This document shows positions 9,532-18,006 of a DNA stretch of 64,000 bases, one piece after another. Under the pieces are notes generated by a model. That model did no database searches and had not been told where the DNA came from. It worked only from the letters and a program-made list of their open reading frames with translations. Made by a program: the position numbers and the translations under genes. This stretch comes from Streptomyces longhuiensis. GTDB lineage: Bacteria; Actinomycetota; Actinomycetes; Streptomycetales; Streptomycetaceae. The stretch spans positions 8,014,001-8,078,000 of the forward strand of contig NZ_CP085173.1 in assembly GCF_020616555.1 (NCBI RefSeq), written 5' to 3'. Each line of letters opens with the position of its first letter. Position 1 is the first letter of the stretch.

Positions 9532-10305
9532 TTATGGGGTGGCAGGGGCGCGTGACTCACGCCCCGCATTCCACACAGCTACACCACGGGAGGCGATGTT
9601 GTGGGAAGCACTGCGGTCCGCGTGCGCAACGACGCCGCAGCCCCGGCAGATGAACAGGCCCTGGTCCACTCGGTTACGCCGGTCGACGTGCTCGCACTCG
9701 CAGCACATCTGCGACGTGTACGCCGGATCGACGTACACCAGCGGGACGCCCGCCCGGCGGGCCTTGTAGACGATGAATTCCCCGAGCTGGGCAAAGGCCC
9801 AGGAGTGGAGAGCGACCCGTTGGGGCTTGCGGAGCCGTACCCTCTGCCGGATTCCCTTGAGTTCTTCCAGGGAGATCCCGGCCGAGGTGCGTTCAGCCTC
9901 GGTCACGATCGTCTTTGCGATGACGTGGTTGGTGTTCTTCACATGCCGCTGCTCGCGGCGGGAGCGTTCCTTGAGCCTTCGTTTGGCGGACTTGGTGCGC
10001 TTCCTCTGGAGCTTGGCCCGCAAGGCAAGTTGCCGCTTGCGGTAGCGGTTGAGGCCGCGTCCAGAGGCCTGGTAGCCGGTGGAGGTGGTGGCGATGTTGA
10101 CGATGCCCAGGTCCACGCCGACGAACCCGTCCGGCTCGTAGGGTTCGGCTTCGGGCACGTCGCAGGTGGCGATCAGATAGAAGACGCCGTCTCGTTCGAT
10201 CAGGTCCGACTCGCCCCGCCGGTGGTCCTGGAGCGTCATGAGCGCGTCGGTGGAGCAGGCGAACTGGATACCCCGGAGGCGTCCGCTGGTGGTCCAGATG
10301 GACAC
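9532..10305 (-). pseudogene. tnpB: TnpB (IS605 OrfB), N-terminally truncated
   Basis: RNA-guided nuclease TnpB of the IS605/IS1341 group, 257 residues against about 380-420 for intact relatives; the N-terminal REC-like part is missing. The RuvC core and zinc finger are complete: first Asp in FVGVDLGIVNIATTS, Glu in GISLEELKGIR, the CCEC and CRGC Cys pairs, and last Asp in HADRSASHNI. Homology (DAQTVSIWTTSGRLRG) begins just upstream of position 10305, and no good start or RBS is present. It is probably inactive on its own, although the catalytic residues survive. It lies head-to-tail against secDF. Confidence 0.8.
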
Positions 10306-10544
10306 CGTCTGTGCGTCTTCAACTCGCTGTGTTCGCCCTGGTCACGGCGCTACAACCAAGCTGTTTCCAGAGGTCGCGTCCACGAATGGTCCACGGCGCC
10401 TGAACCGTCTGTGAGGTCTCGCGCGGCAGCTTCAGCTGAGTCTGCGCACGAGCAGCAGTAGAAGTCGACGCCCCACCAACCAGCTTGCCTGACAGCACAT
10501 GCTGGCCTCGGTAGTGACTATGTGTCATGGCTCCAGACGTCGCT

Positions 10545-10901
10545 TCAGTCGCGGCAATCCCGACGGGTGATCAGGTCGGGGGCGGCTTGAGCATGCTTAT
10601 CAAGAGCCCGTCGCATCTGATAACCCGTATGAGCGGTGTCCTCGCCTACCGTGACACTGCGAGCGCGGCTCGGGGAAGCCCCGGCCCACAGCAGCGACGT
10701 GTGCACGTACTCCTCACCGGCATACGCCAAGACCAAGGATGTGTCGACGGTGACATCACCCCGGTGGTACCGGACATGCATCACCAGTGGATACGTTTCC
10801 TGGCTCTGATCCACTTCCGGGCTGGCGAACCCCAGCCCCTCCAAGGCGACACCGAATCGGCTTCTGGCCTCAGCCACGAAGGTCTTCACCCGTATGTCCA
10901 C
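10545..10901 (-). CDS. conserved hypothetical protein, 118 residues
   Basis: Unrecognised small soluble protein. Starts with GTG at 10899-10901. The sequence reads as a mixed alpha/beta domain (RFGVALEGLGFASPEVDQSQ, MHVRYHRGDVTVDTSLVLAY) with a hydrophobic centre and no membrane segment. This composition resembles small immunity-type or SUKH-like proteins, but no motif proves it. The codon immediately upstream is the TGA of the 91-residue frame 10902-11177 in the same frame, so the two may be one broken gene or a coupled pair. Confidence 0.55.
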   Translation of the reverse strand: MDIRVKTFVAEARSRFGVALEGLGFASPEVDQSQETYPLVMHVRYHRGDVTVDTSLVLAYAGEEYVHTSLLWAGASPSRARSVTVGEDTAHTGYQMRRALDKHAQAAPDLITRRDCRD

Positions 10902-11177
10902 TCACTGAGTATGAGCCTTGTTCCCAGAGGGTTCCCGCTTGATCGGGCATGCAGGGGGCACGATCAGCCTGCGCCGTGACTGGACGCCGTGAGGTCCACC
11001 CCATATCCCCGGCTTGTGGTCCCACGCCCGCAGCTTGCCTATGACGAGGCCGGCGGTCGCGCTCACAGGGGCAAGTTCCTGCGCGAGTCGCTTCTCTCCC
11101 GGCTCGCTGCCACGGCGATTGAAATCTAGCGAGGCGTCCACGGGCTCGTATCCGTTGAGCTCTGCTGTGAGGCCCAT
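10902..11177 (-). CDS. hypothetical protein, 91 residues
   Basis: Unrecognised. ATG at 11175-11177, without a clear RBS. The N-terminal part (MGLTAELNGYEPVDASLDF) looks like a folded protein, and KRLAQELAPVSATAGLVIG follows; the C-terminal third is basic and less convincing. It ends with a TGA that touches, in the same frame, the GTG of the next gene. It may be the 5' part of a gene interrupted by this stop. Confidence 0.4.
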   Translation of the reverse strand: MGLTAELNGYEPVDASLDFNRRGSEPGEKRLAQELAPVSATAGLVIGKLRAWDHKPGIWGGPHGVQSRRRLIVPPACPIKREPSGNKAHTQ

Positions 11178-11269
11178 GGCTCGTGATTAGTGATCATTGC
11201 TTGGACTGTCTCGCCTTGGCGAAGCTCGCTGAGGGGACGTCTTGACTTATCTGCCATGGCGGCATCAAG

Positions 11270-11412
11270 TCGCGTCCTTCGAGAGTGTTGCTGCCGACGT
11301 TCTGCTCGACGGCCTGGATGCGGATACCGCAGCCTCGCAGTTCGATGCCCACGATGATGAGGTTCTGGACGGACTAGAAGAGCCGGTCGAGCCGGGTGAC
11401 TGTGATGGTGCC
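11270..11412 (-). pseudogene. serine recombinase (resolvase) fragment
   Basis: Translation on the minus strand gives TVTRLDRLF, a TAG, then SVQNLIIVGIELRGCGIRIQ and AVEQNV. This matches the resolvase/invertase catalytic domain around the conserved DRLxR segment. The N-terminus with the active Ser is missing and there is an internal stop. A dead remnant of a Tn3-like transposon or integron resolvase. Confidence 0.7.
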
Positions 11413-11431
11413 CTGCAGAGCGCGCTTCGGC

Positions 11432-12262
11432 TCAACTCATCCATTCCGCCTCGTACTTGGCGTACGTCCCGTCGTGCGTCGCCAGATGCACGAACTGGGT
11501 CACGTACTCCTGGAAGTCGCGGTCGCCGCGCGGCGTCGCGTACGCCTTCTCGGCGTACGTGAACGGCTTGTCGGGGTGGACCGAGCACAGCTCGGGGTGG
11601 AGCTTCGCCTGGTAGAGCGTTTCGCTCGCGTCGGTCATCATCACGTCCGCCCGGCCCGCCACGATCTCGTCGAAGATCGTGGTGTTGTCCGGGTGGACCT
11701 TGATGGTGGCCTGCTTGATGTTCGCGCGGGCGAACTGCTCGTTCGTGCCGCCCGGGTTGACGACCACGGTCGTCCCGGCCTGGTCGATGTCCTTGAGCGT
11801 CTGGTACTTGTCCTTGTCCGCGCAGCGCACGATCGGCGTCTTGCCGTCCTCGCGGGTCGGCTCGCTGAAGTACACCTGGCGGGCGCGGGGAAGCGTGATC
11901 GAGACGCCGCCGACGCCGATTTCGCACTTCCCGCCCGCCAGGTCCTTCGTGAGATTCGCCCATGTGGTGTCGACGAAACGGGCCTTGGCGCCCAGGCTCT
12001 TCGCGAGGTCTTGGGCCATGTCGATATCGATGCCGCTGTACGAGCCGTCCTTCGGCTCCTTGTACGTGAACGGGCGGTAGTCGCCCGTGGTGCACACGCG
12101 CAGCACCTTGGACTTCGGCACGACGTCCAGCAGGCTCTCCTGCTGCCTCTTCGTGGGGCGATCCACCCCCGACGGCTCGGCGGGCGCGGCGGCGGTCACG
12201 GCCAGCAGGCAGGTCAGGGCGGACAGGATGGCAGCACGTTGTCTGGACGCACGGCGGCTCAT
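11432..12262 (-). CDS. pheC: secreted cyclohexadienyl dehydratase-like protein (PheC family)
   Basis: 276 residues with an N-terminal signal peptide (AAILSALTCLLAVTAAAPAE) and a periplasmic-binding-protein fold. Beyond the general amino acid ABC-receptor pattern (RVCTTGDYRPFTYKE, GIDIDMAQDLAKSLGA), it carries the segments typical of PheC cyclohexadienyl dehydratase: VVVNPGGTNEQFARANIK, VHPDNTTIFDEIVAGRADVM, and MMTDASETLYQAKLHPELC with Glu at the catalytic position. PheC turns prephenate or L-arogenate into phenylpyruvate or phenylalanine outside the cytoplasmic membrane. ATG at 12260-12262 follows GAGGAG. No ABC permease genes are nearby, which fits an enzyme better than a receptor. Substrate assignment is by homology seen by eye. 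Confidence 0.75.
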   Translation of the reverse strand: MSRRASRQRAAILSALTCLLAVTAAAPAEPSGVDRPTKRQQESLLDVVPKSKVLRVCTTGDYRPFTYKEPKDGSYSGIDIDMAQDLAKSLGAKARFVDTTWANLTKDLAGGKCEIGVGGVSITLPRARQVYFSEPTREDGKTPIVRCADKDKYQTLKDIDQAGTTVVVNPGGTNEQFARANIKQATIKVHPDNTTIFDEIVAGRADVMMTDASETLYQAKLHPELCSVHPDKPFTYAEKAYATPRGDRDFQEYVTQFVHLATHDGTYAKYEAEWMS

Positions 12263-12927
12263 CGCGACTCCTCGGCACAATGGTTGCAGGATGAAGTGAT
12301 CACCCTGGCAGAAGAGTTCACGCAGGTGAAGACGGTGTCCACGGGTCGGGAAGGCTGAGCCGTGCGGGACGCGTCCTGCCTGGGACGGAGAAGCATGACG
12401 CGCATGGAGGCGCCGTTACTACACACACCGAGCCGATCGCTGTTGAAGTTCGTGCAGCGGTTGTACATGGCCGGGCGCGCGGAGGGCTGGACGCGGTCCT
12501 GGAGGAGGTGGTGTCCGCGTACGGGGCTGGGGTGAGTTCGCTGGAGACAGCGGAGCAGATGTCGATGGACGCCGGGTATCCGATCAGTGACGCCTCGCAG
12601 GAGGTGGCGAGTATCGGTGCAGCTGCTGCCGTGCAGGGCAGCACGGTCGGGACGGATGTGAGGTAGCAGCGGCACTCGGGAGGTGACCTCTCACCGAGTG
12701 GTGTGACGAGCCTTGAGCTTGATCAAGGTGCCTCAGCGGACCGACCCGACGAGGGCCCGACACCATGTGCACGCGAACCCTTTCCTTCGTCTCAACAACC
12801 GTGCGCACAGCATGAGTTGAGTCGCCACTCAAGGGATCCCTCTGGCATCATCTAACCCTGCGCCGGCCCGGGCGAGTGAGCCGCCCGGCCGCCAGTCGTG
12901 CGCGCAGGCCAGTTGTCGGAGGGGTAC
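12263..12927. other. intergenic stretch with a short unassigned frame
   Basis: About 665 bases. On the plus strand a frame of about 75 codons ending at TAG 12664-12666 (GLDAVLEEVVSAYGAGVSSL, then QMSMDAGYPI) looks coding but has no start or RBS I trust, so it may be the end of a decayed gene. The rest holds the upstream region of 12928. Confidence 0.35.
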
Positions 12928-13305
12928 ATGGACGCATCATCGCTTGCGGTGGCGGTCGCCACAGCCGTCGGACAGGGTGCGTTGAACAGCGTCGGCACCC
13001 GCGCTGTGGACAACGCACTGGAGATGATCCGGCACCGCTTCCGGCGCGACTCCGAGGCCACAGCGACCATCGACCACGCCGCCTCGGACCCCACGGCTCT
13101 CGCCACGGCGCTGGCTCGGTATATCGAGAGCGATCCGGACTTCGCTGCGGACCTGCGTGACTGGCTGAACGCAGCCGACCCTGGCTCCGCCCGTGAGATC
13201 TCCAATCAGGTCTCCGGCACGGTGCACGGGTCCGTCATCCAGGGGCAGAACGTGAACCTCAAGGGGCGCTTCTCGTTCCGCGGCTCTCGAGGCCAAGGGC
13301 GATAG
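12928..13305 (+). CDS. small protein with C-terminal RHIM-like (BASS) amyloid motif
   Basis: 125 residues, starting at ATG 12928 behind GGAGGGG. Residues 1-85 form a predicted all-helical domain (VATAVGQGALNSVGTRAVDN, LARYIESDPDFAADLRDWLN). Residues 91-109 read ISNQVSGTVHGSVIQGQNV, the pattern of the actinobacterial RHIM-like amyloid signalling motifs (V-x-G-x-V-x-Q-x) usually found at the ends of NLR-type receptors and their effectors. A short basic tail follows. The next gene, four bases downstream, carries a related motif, so the two products may interact through it. No toxin or NTPase domain is present in this protein. Function inferred. Confidence 0.75.
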   Translation: MDASSLAVAVATAVGQGALNSVGTRAVDNALEMIRHRFRRDSEATATIDHAASDPTALATALARYIESDPDFAADLRDWLNAADPGSAREISNQVSGTVHGSVIQGQNVNLKGRFSFRGSRGQGR

Positions 13306-13309
13306 TTCG

Positions 13310-14212
13310 GTGGCATCACACAGGTCGAACTCCAGGTCCACTTCCGACTCTCCGTCCCCTGCCGTCCCCGCGCCCGCAGCGTCAGATTCCACCGACCGCA
13401 CCAGCAACGAGATTTCCGACGGCTCTCGGGTGGGCGGCGACGCATACCAGGCAAAGCACATGACCTTTGGCGCCCACCGCGCGGCGTTCACTGTCGTGGC
13501 GGTGGTGGCGGTCGCCGGCCTGCTGACCGCCGTTGCCCTCGCGTTGATCAACAAACCGGACGGCGACAACAGCGCCGGGTTGGCCGCGGACTCCCGATCT
13601 GCCACGCCAGCGCGCTCCATGCCACCTCGCACATCGAAGAGCGCATCGTCACCGTCCGCCCCGGCGGTGGCCACAGGTGCGGCACAGGGCACCAGCGCCA
13701 AACCGACGGCCGCGAAGAAGCCTGCGTCGCCGACCGTGGAGTTCGCGGAGACGAACACCTACTGCTCGGGGTGGAGATCGACACCCGAAGGATCCGAGGT
13801 CCTCAAGGCGCGCGGTTGTGTGCGTGTCACCGGCCATGACGCCGCGTTCGGCGTGGCTGTGAGGAACGACAGCAAGGATCAAGTCACGGCATCCGTACTG
13901 GTGCAGTACCTGTACGGGGGCGATCCGAAGGATTGCCCGCTCAGTCGGTACCCGGCCGCCGGGATTGTCATCAACCCCGGCGACATCTGGTACAGCAGCT
14001 TGGCGAACTGCTCCGTGCCCAACCTTGGAACCCACCAGTTCCAGGCCGTCTCGACCGCGGTCGAGAACCCCGACGGGACGACGAGCATGAATAACGGCAG
14101 GAACGTGTATTCGCCTACCATGTCCATCAGCTCCACCGGCGCGCTCACATGCCGCGATATGGACGACACTTGGGGCACCTGCGCACCGTTCGAGTACGTC
14201 TCCGGAAGCTGA
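13310..14212 (+). CDS. membrane protein with N-terminal RHIM-like motif and secreted Cys-containing domain
   Basis: 300 residues. The GTG start (13310) lies four bases after the stop of the preceding gene, so co-transcription is likely. Order of parts: Ser/Pro-rich start; a motif at residues 33-52 (NEISDGSRVGGDAYQAKHMT) that aligns with the RHIM-like motif of its neighbour (shared V-x-G-x-[VA]-[IY]-Q); a single membrane helix at about 59-80 (AAFTVVAVVAVAGLLTAVAL); a Ser/Ala/Pro-rich linker; then an exported domain of about 150 residues with five to six Cys (YCSGW, GCVRVTG, DCPLSRY, NCSVPN, LTCRDMD). The arrangement suggests a cell-surface domain connected to a cytoplasmic assembly motif. No known family recognised. 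Confidence 0.75.
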   Translation: MASHRSNSRSTSDSPSPAVPAPAASDSTDRTSNEISDGSRVGGDAYQAKHMTFGAHRAAFTVVAVVAVAGLLTAVALALINKPDGDNSAGLAADSRSATPARSMPPRTSKSASSPSAPAVATGAAQGTSAKPTAAKKPASPTVEFAETNTYCSGWRSTPEGSEVLKARGCVRVTGHDAAFGVAVRNDSKDQVTASVLVQYLYGGDPKDCPLSRYPAAGIVINPGDIWYSSLANCSVPNLGTHQFQAVSTAVENPDGTTSMNNGRNVYSPTMSISSTGALTCRDMDDTWGTCAPFEYVSGS

Positions 14213-14711
14213 GTACTCTCTGCGACGTCGGCGGGAAGTCCATACTCCTGTGCCCTTGTCGCGGAAGCAGGCAGGATCGCCGGGGCGTCGAATGCAACCG
14301 ATTCGCACCGCGCGGCCGTGCAGAGCTGGAGGTCGATGCACGCCCACGGGCGCGCGCACAACGGCCTCATCCATGGAGTCGCCGACGGCCAGGAGGGCGA
14401 CCCTCAGACCTGCCGTCGAGCCGTGCTGATTGCGCGGCGTCACGGAACGGCGGTGCTGCTCCCCGAGGCGACGCACCAACAGTTCCGTAAGGGGATCTCG
14501 AACGTGCCGAGGGGCCTCCCGCTTCTCCCGTGGGTGACTATGGGAGAAGCATAGAAACAACCGGGCTTCTTCCAACTGGGGTTCAAATCCGGCTCTGCAG
14601 GCCCCCGAAGGCTCGCGGACGGCGCACCTCTGACGAGCCAGCACCAACCGTAACCGGCAGAATTGCCCCCAACCCTCGTGTGCCACCGACCCTTCCATAC
14701 GGCATGCGGCC
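14213..14711. other. intergenic stretch, nothing supportable
   Basis: About 500 bases with several frames open on both strands but none with recognisable content or a good start. A tRNA-like string at 14560-14590 was checked and rejected. Confidence 0.4.
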
Positions 14712-14966
14712 CTAGGAGATGAGTGCGGTGCGCAAACGCTCCGCGTAGGCACGACGTAGCTCGGCGGGGAGCCGGTCAGGCTCCGGCGCCGTAGCGTAGA
14801 GATCGTCGCCTGGGTAGCGGGGGAAGAGGTGCTGGTGAAAATGCCAGACCGTTTCCCGGACCCGTCCAAGAGCGCTTATCACACGGAGATGATCAGGTTT
14901 GTGCAGTCGGTGGAGGGTGCGACCCAGATACTGGGCTGACGGAACTGGGTAGGGGCGGGCTCTCAC
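14712..14966 (-). pseudogene. HIT-family hydrolase remnant (5' truncated)
   Basis: The C-terminal half of a histidine-triad protein is visible: ETVWHFHQHLFPRYPGDDLY contains the H-x-H-x-H triad of the HIT active site, followed by a normal C-terminal helix (LRRAYAERLRTALIS, stop). The N-terminal half with the zinc or nucleotide-binding part is missing. The frame is open upstream, but the sequence there does not look like HIT. Probably a relic. Confidence 0.55.
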
Positions 14967-15106
14967 AGTTTTCAGCCGGCAGCTCGTTGTGCTTGGACCG
15001 GGTGGCCTCTACTGCCTTGGCAGTGGCAGCGGCAGTGGCGGCACTAGCCCTTTCCAACCTGCTGCAAGGCGTACCGCGGTCGCCGCGAGCGTGGTGCTCG
15101 ACTGCT

Positions 15107-15352
15107 TCATGCACCTTCGGTATCCAGTCGCTCCGTGGCCTGGAGCAGGTACTCGGGCAGTTTTGAACTGGCCCCCAACACCTCGATTCCGATGAGGCGG
15201 CACTGCTCGTCGAAGTCGAGGTTGATCATGCCGGCGACGTCCACCGGATCGCAGGGATACATGCGCGCGGACTTCACGCGGGCCTGCGGTTCGGCGAGGT
15301 AAATGTACGCTGCGTCCACGGTCTTGTCGTAGGTGACTCTGACGTCTGCCAC
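15107..15352 (-). CDS. DUF2283 domain protein
   Basis: 81-residue protein of the DUF2283 family, recognised from VRVTYDKTVDAAYIYLAE near the start and INLDFDEQCRLIGIEVLGAS towards the end. GTG at 15350-15352. These small soluble proteins are widespread in bacteria and have no known activity; some relatives occur in toxin-antitoxin-like gene pairs. The flanking sequence is IS debris on both sides, and I see no partner gene. Confidence 0.8.
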   Translation of the reverse strand: MADVRVTYDKTVDAAYIYLAEPQARVKSARMYPCDPVDVAGMINLDFDEQCRLIGIEVLGASSKLPEYLLQATERLDTEGA

Positions 15353-15419
15353 GGCGAGCGGGCACCCTTGCTGTCGTTGATGGCGGCGCTGTCTTGTCCT
15401 GCCTCTGGCCGCAGCGACC

Positions 15420-15600
15420 TCAGGCTGCCGTGGCGAGGTGCAAGACCAGCACGGCCTTGACGATGTCGGTGATACGGGCAGTGCTGCAACGGAGTTTGCG
15501 CAGGAGCCGCCAACTCTTCAGGGTGGCGTTGGCCTGCTCGCCGACGGTTTGGAACCTGGCGTTGGAGGAGTTCACCGCCCTCTTCCCAGCTGGGAGCTTG
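15420..15600 (-). pseudogene. IS5-family (DDE_4) transposase C-terminal fragment
   Basis: Minus-strand translation gives RAVNSSNARFQTVGEQANAT followed by LKSWRLLRKLRCSTARITDI and VKAVLVLHLATAA, stop. This is the C-terminal segment of the Streptomyces IS5-type DDE endonuclease group, including the region of the last catalytic Glu. No upstream portion of the gene remains. Confidence 0.7.
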
Positions 15601-15719
15601 CTCCAGAGGCCCCGGCAAGGCACCCGGATCGTCCTCCTGATGGCGAATCTGGCTCTGTCCGGAGTTCCGTGAATCCCCAGGTCAGTGGGTGAGTGGGGGA
15701 ACGTTCCTTCCGGGAAGTT

Positions 15720-16180
15720 CTCGATCATGAGGGTCTGTTCGCTCGAAGCTGCAGGCCGGCCGGGGAACGCTTCGGAGACGGGCAGAAGAACAGGAAGATC
15801 GCTGCCGCACTGCGGGTGAGCGAGCGGTCCGTGGAACGGAGCGGATGGGTCGGTTCCCGAAGCCGGACGAATACCCGGAGATGGTGGTCGACTTCGTCCG
15901 CCGCGCGGTGGAGCTGCCGGAGGGCACCGTGCCGTTGTGGGCGACGGGCCGGAAGGCGGAGCGGCAGCGCACGGAGGTGCGCCACCTGGTGGGGCGACGT
16001 ACGACCAGGCCGAGGCCCGCCGGATTGCCGAGGCGTCGATCAGCAAGGAGGCCGCGGCGAAGAACCGCCCGGCCGACCTGATCAACATCGCGCTGGAGAG
16101 AGTCGTCGGGGCCGGGGCTGGAGTTGCCGGCGTTCTCCACCCTCGACGCGATGGTCTCGACGGTCCGACGAGCCGGATGC
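15720..16180 (+). pseudogene. Tn3-type transposase N-terminus (DUF4158), several frameshifts
   Basis: Pieces in three plus-strand frames belong together: an HTH-like KNRKIAAALRVSERSVER (possibly from another element) near 15800, then AEASISKEAAAKNRPADLIN and, in a third frame, GLELPAFSTLDAMVSTVRRA. The last two match the DUF4158 domain found at the N-terminus of Tn3-family TnpA proteins. At least two frameshifts and loss of the catalytic domain make it non-functional. Confidence 0.55.
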
Positions 16181-16303
16181 GGTGACGAACCATCGCATCC
16201 GGCTCGACGCCGCCCCGCACCCCGGCGTTCTCGTCGCATGAGCGCTCCGCCGCGCCCGCCGGGATGCGGCGCATGCCGGCTGCCGCCAGCGTGGTGAGTG
16301 GTG

Positions 16304-16432
16304 CAGCAGAACAAGGCCCAGTGGATTCCCGCCGGCGTGATCGTGCCGGCCGTAGTGATCGACCTGGCGACCCCGACCGAGGTGACGTCGGCCCCGCTCC
16401 TGTCCTCGGCACTACGCACTGCCGAGATCTGA
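16304..16432 (+). pseudogene. possible N-terminal fragment of a membrane-bound SpoIIE phosphatase
   Basis: GTG-initiated frame of 42 codons: QWIPAGVIVPAVVIDLATPT followed by EVTSAPLLSSALRTAEI, stop. The string resembles the first membrane helices of Streptomyces PP2C/SpoIIE membrane phosphatases, but the match is short and uncertain. No catalytic part is present. Confidence 0.25.
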
Positions 16433-16580
16433 CCAGCTTCACATCGCCGTCCTGATCGCACGGTGACGACGATCCGGAGCATCCAGCACGCGACGGCCCC
16501 CATCGACGCCCATCGGGATCCCTTTCGCCCGACCTCGTCGGCGAGCATCCCCCGTCGAGGCTTGCGCAGACCTTGGATGC

Positions 16581-18005
16581 TCAGTCGACCGGAAGCGGCG
16601 CGTCCGAGCCGGGTGCCGATGCCCGCGCGCCGACGGGTTGTGCGACCTTTCGGGTACGCCGCGTATAGGCCAGGTACAGCACCGTCGCCACGAGCAGGCC
16701 GACGATCCAGGAGATGTCGGCGCCGCCCAGGTAGTCGACCAGCGGCCCGGTGTAGAGGCTGCTGCTGATGAAGGGGATCTGCGCCGCAATGGCGACCAGG
16801 TAGACAACGACGGCCGGCCAGTTCACCAAGCCGTACTCGCCCCGAGGCCGGAAGAGCTCGCCGACGTCGTAGTGGCCGCGCCGTACGACGTAGTAGTCGG
16901 TGAGGTTGATGGCGGTCCACGGCACCAGCAGGTACAGCAGGAACAACGTGATGTTCTCGACAGTGCTCAGGATGTGGCCGCTTGCCATCAAAGTGGCTGC
17001 GATCGTGAGCGCGGCGCTCACCACGATGAAGACGGCGCGCACCAGCGGCGTCGCCGAGCCGTGGCCCTTGGCCGAGAAGGCGCTGATCGCGGTGAGGTAC
17101 ATACCGTAGTAGCCGTACACGCCGGCAGGGACGATGCCGATGACGATGGCGAGCAGGATGGCCGAGCTCAGCGCCGGGATCTGCTGGCTGAGCATGCCGA
17201 TGGCATCGTTGCCCACCGCCTCGGCACTGATCGTGGCGGCGAACGCGCCGAGGATCATCACCCACGAGGAGCCGAGAGCCGAGCCGGCGTAGGTCCACAG
17301 GAACGTGGTCCGCGACGGGGTGTCCTCGGGGAGGTAGCGAGAGTAGTCCGAGACGTACGGCGCCCAGGTCAGCTGCCACGAGACGAAGATCGATATGACG
17401 AGCAGGACGGTGCCGAACGACGGAGCCGGGCCGCTCGGCAGGTGTTCCGGCAAGTGACCGGCCAACGCGATCGTGAGGGCGAGGAACAGCAGCCCCGAGA
17501 CCACGCTGACCACCCGGGTCGACAGGTGGATGACCTTGTACCCGACGATCGCGATGACCGCCGGGACCGCGCCCTGGATGATCACCGACCAAGTGAACGA
17601 GATGTGGGCCCAGTTCGCGAAGGCCTGCCCGGTGATGACGCCACCCTCGATACCGAATCCCATGTACATGCACAGGACGATCACGACCGGCAGCAGCGTG
17701 CCGAGGAATCCGAACTGCGCACGGCTCTGGATCATCTGCGGCACGCCCAGACGGGGACCCTGGATCGAGTGGTAGGCCATGAACACGGCACCGACGAGGT
17801 TGCCGATCAGGATGGTGGCGACCGCCCAGGGAAGGTCGAGTCCGAGGGTGACCGCCAGGATGCCGGTGACGAACCCGGTGATCTGAACGTTGCTGGAGAA
17901 CCAGACCGTGAACAGGTGCCACGGCTTGCCGTGGCGCTCCTCGGGCGGGACGTAGTCGATCGAGTGCTGCTCTATCGACTCGCGGTGTGATCGGTTGCGG
18001 TCCAT
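16581..18005 (-). CDS. NCS1-family cytosine/purine-type permease
   Basis: 474-residue transporter of the nucleobase:cation symporter-1 family (CodB/allantoin/hydantoin permease type). The N-terminal cytoplasmic start (IDYVPPEERHGKPWHLFTVW) and first helices (FSSNVQITGFVTGILAVTLG) are characteristic, and about twelve hydrophobic segments follow. The conserved GPRLGVPQMIQSRAQFGFLG segment of the family is present. ATG at 18003-18005 is preceded by GGAGG, which lies inside the end of the upstream hydrolase gene; the genes are one base apart, so they form one transcription unit. Likely imports a nitrogenous substrate handled by the hydrolase, with cation symport. Confidence 0.92.
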   Translation of the reverse strand: MDRNRSHRESIEQHSIDYVPPEERHGKPWHLFTVWFSSNVQITGFVTGILAVTLGLDLPWAVATILIGNLVGAVFMAYHSIQGPRLGVPQMIQSRAQFGFLGTLLPVVIVLCMYMGFGIEGGVITGQAFANWAHISFTWSVIIQGAVPAVIAIVGYKVIHLSTRVVSVVSGLLFLALTIALAGHLPEHLPSGPAPSFGTVLLVISIFVSWQLTWAPYVSDYSRYLPEDTPSRTTFLWTYAGSALGSSWVMILGAFAATISAEAVGNDAIGMLSQQIPALSSAILLAIVIGIVPAGVYGYYGMYLTAISAFSAKGHGSATPLVRAVFIVVSAALTIAATLMASGHILSTVENITLFLLYLLVPWTAINLTDYYVVRRGHYDVGELFRPRGEYGLVNWPAVVVYLVAIAAQIPFISSSLYTGPLVDYLGGADISWIVGLLVATVLYLAYTRRTRKVAQPVGARASAPGSDAPLPVD

Positions 18006-18006
18006 C

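Noticed and set aside
14545..14595. tRNA-like string (ggttcaaatcc-type T-loop) on the plus strand
   Set aside because: The T-stem pairs only at two of five positions and no acceptor, D or anticodon arm can be formed; not a tRNA, nor a clear tmRNA or attachment site.
15682..17922. Very long minus-strand frame (746 codons) across the NCS1 permease region
   Set aside because: It runs in a different frame from the permease and through transposon debris; no family content.
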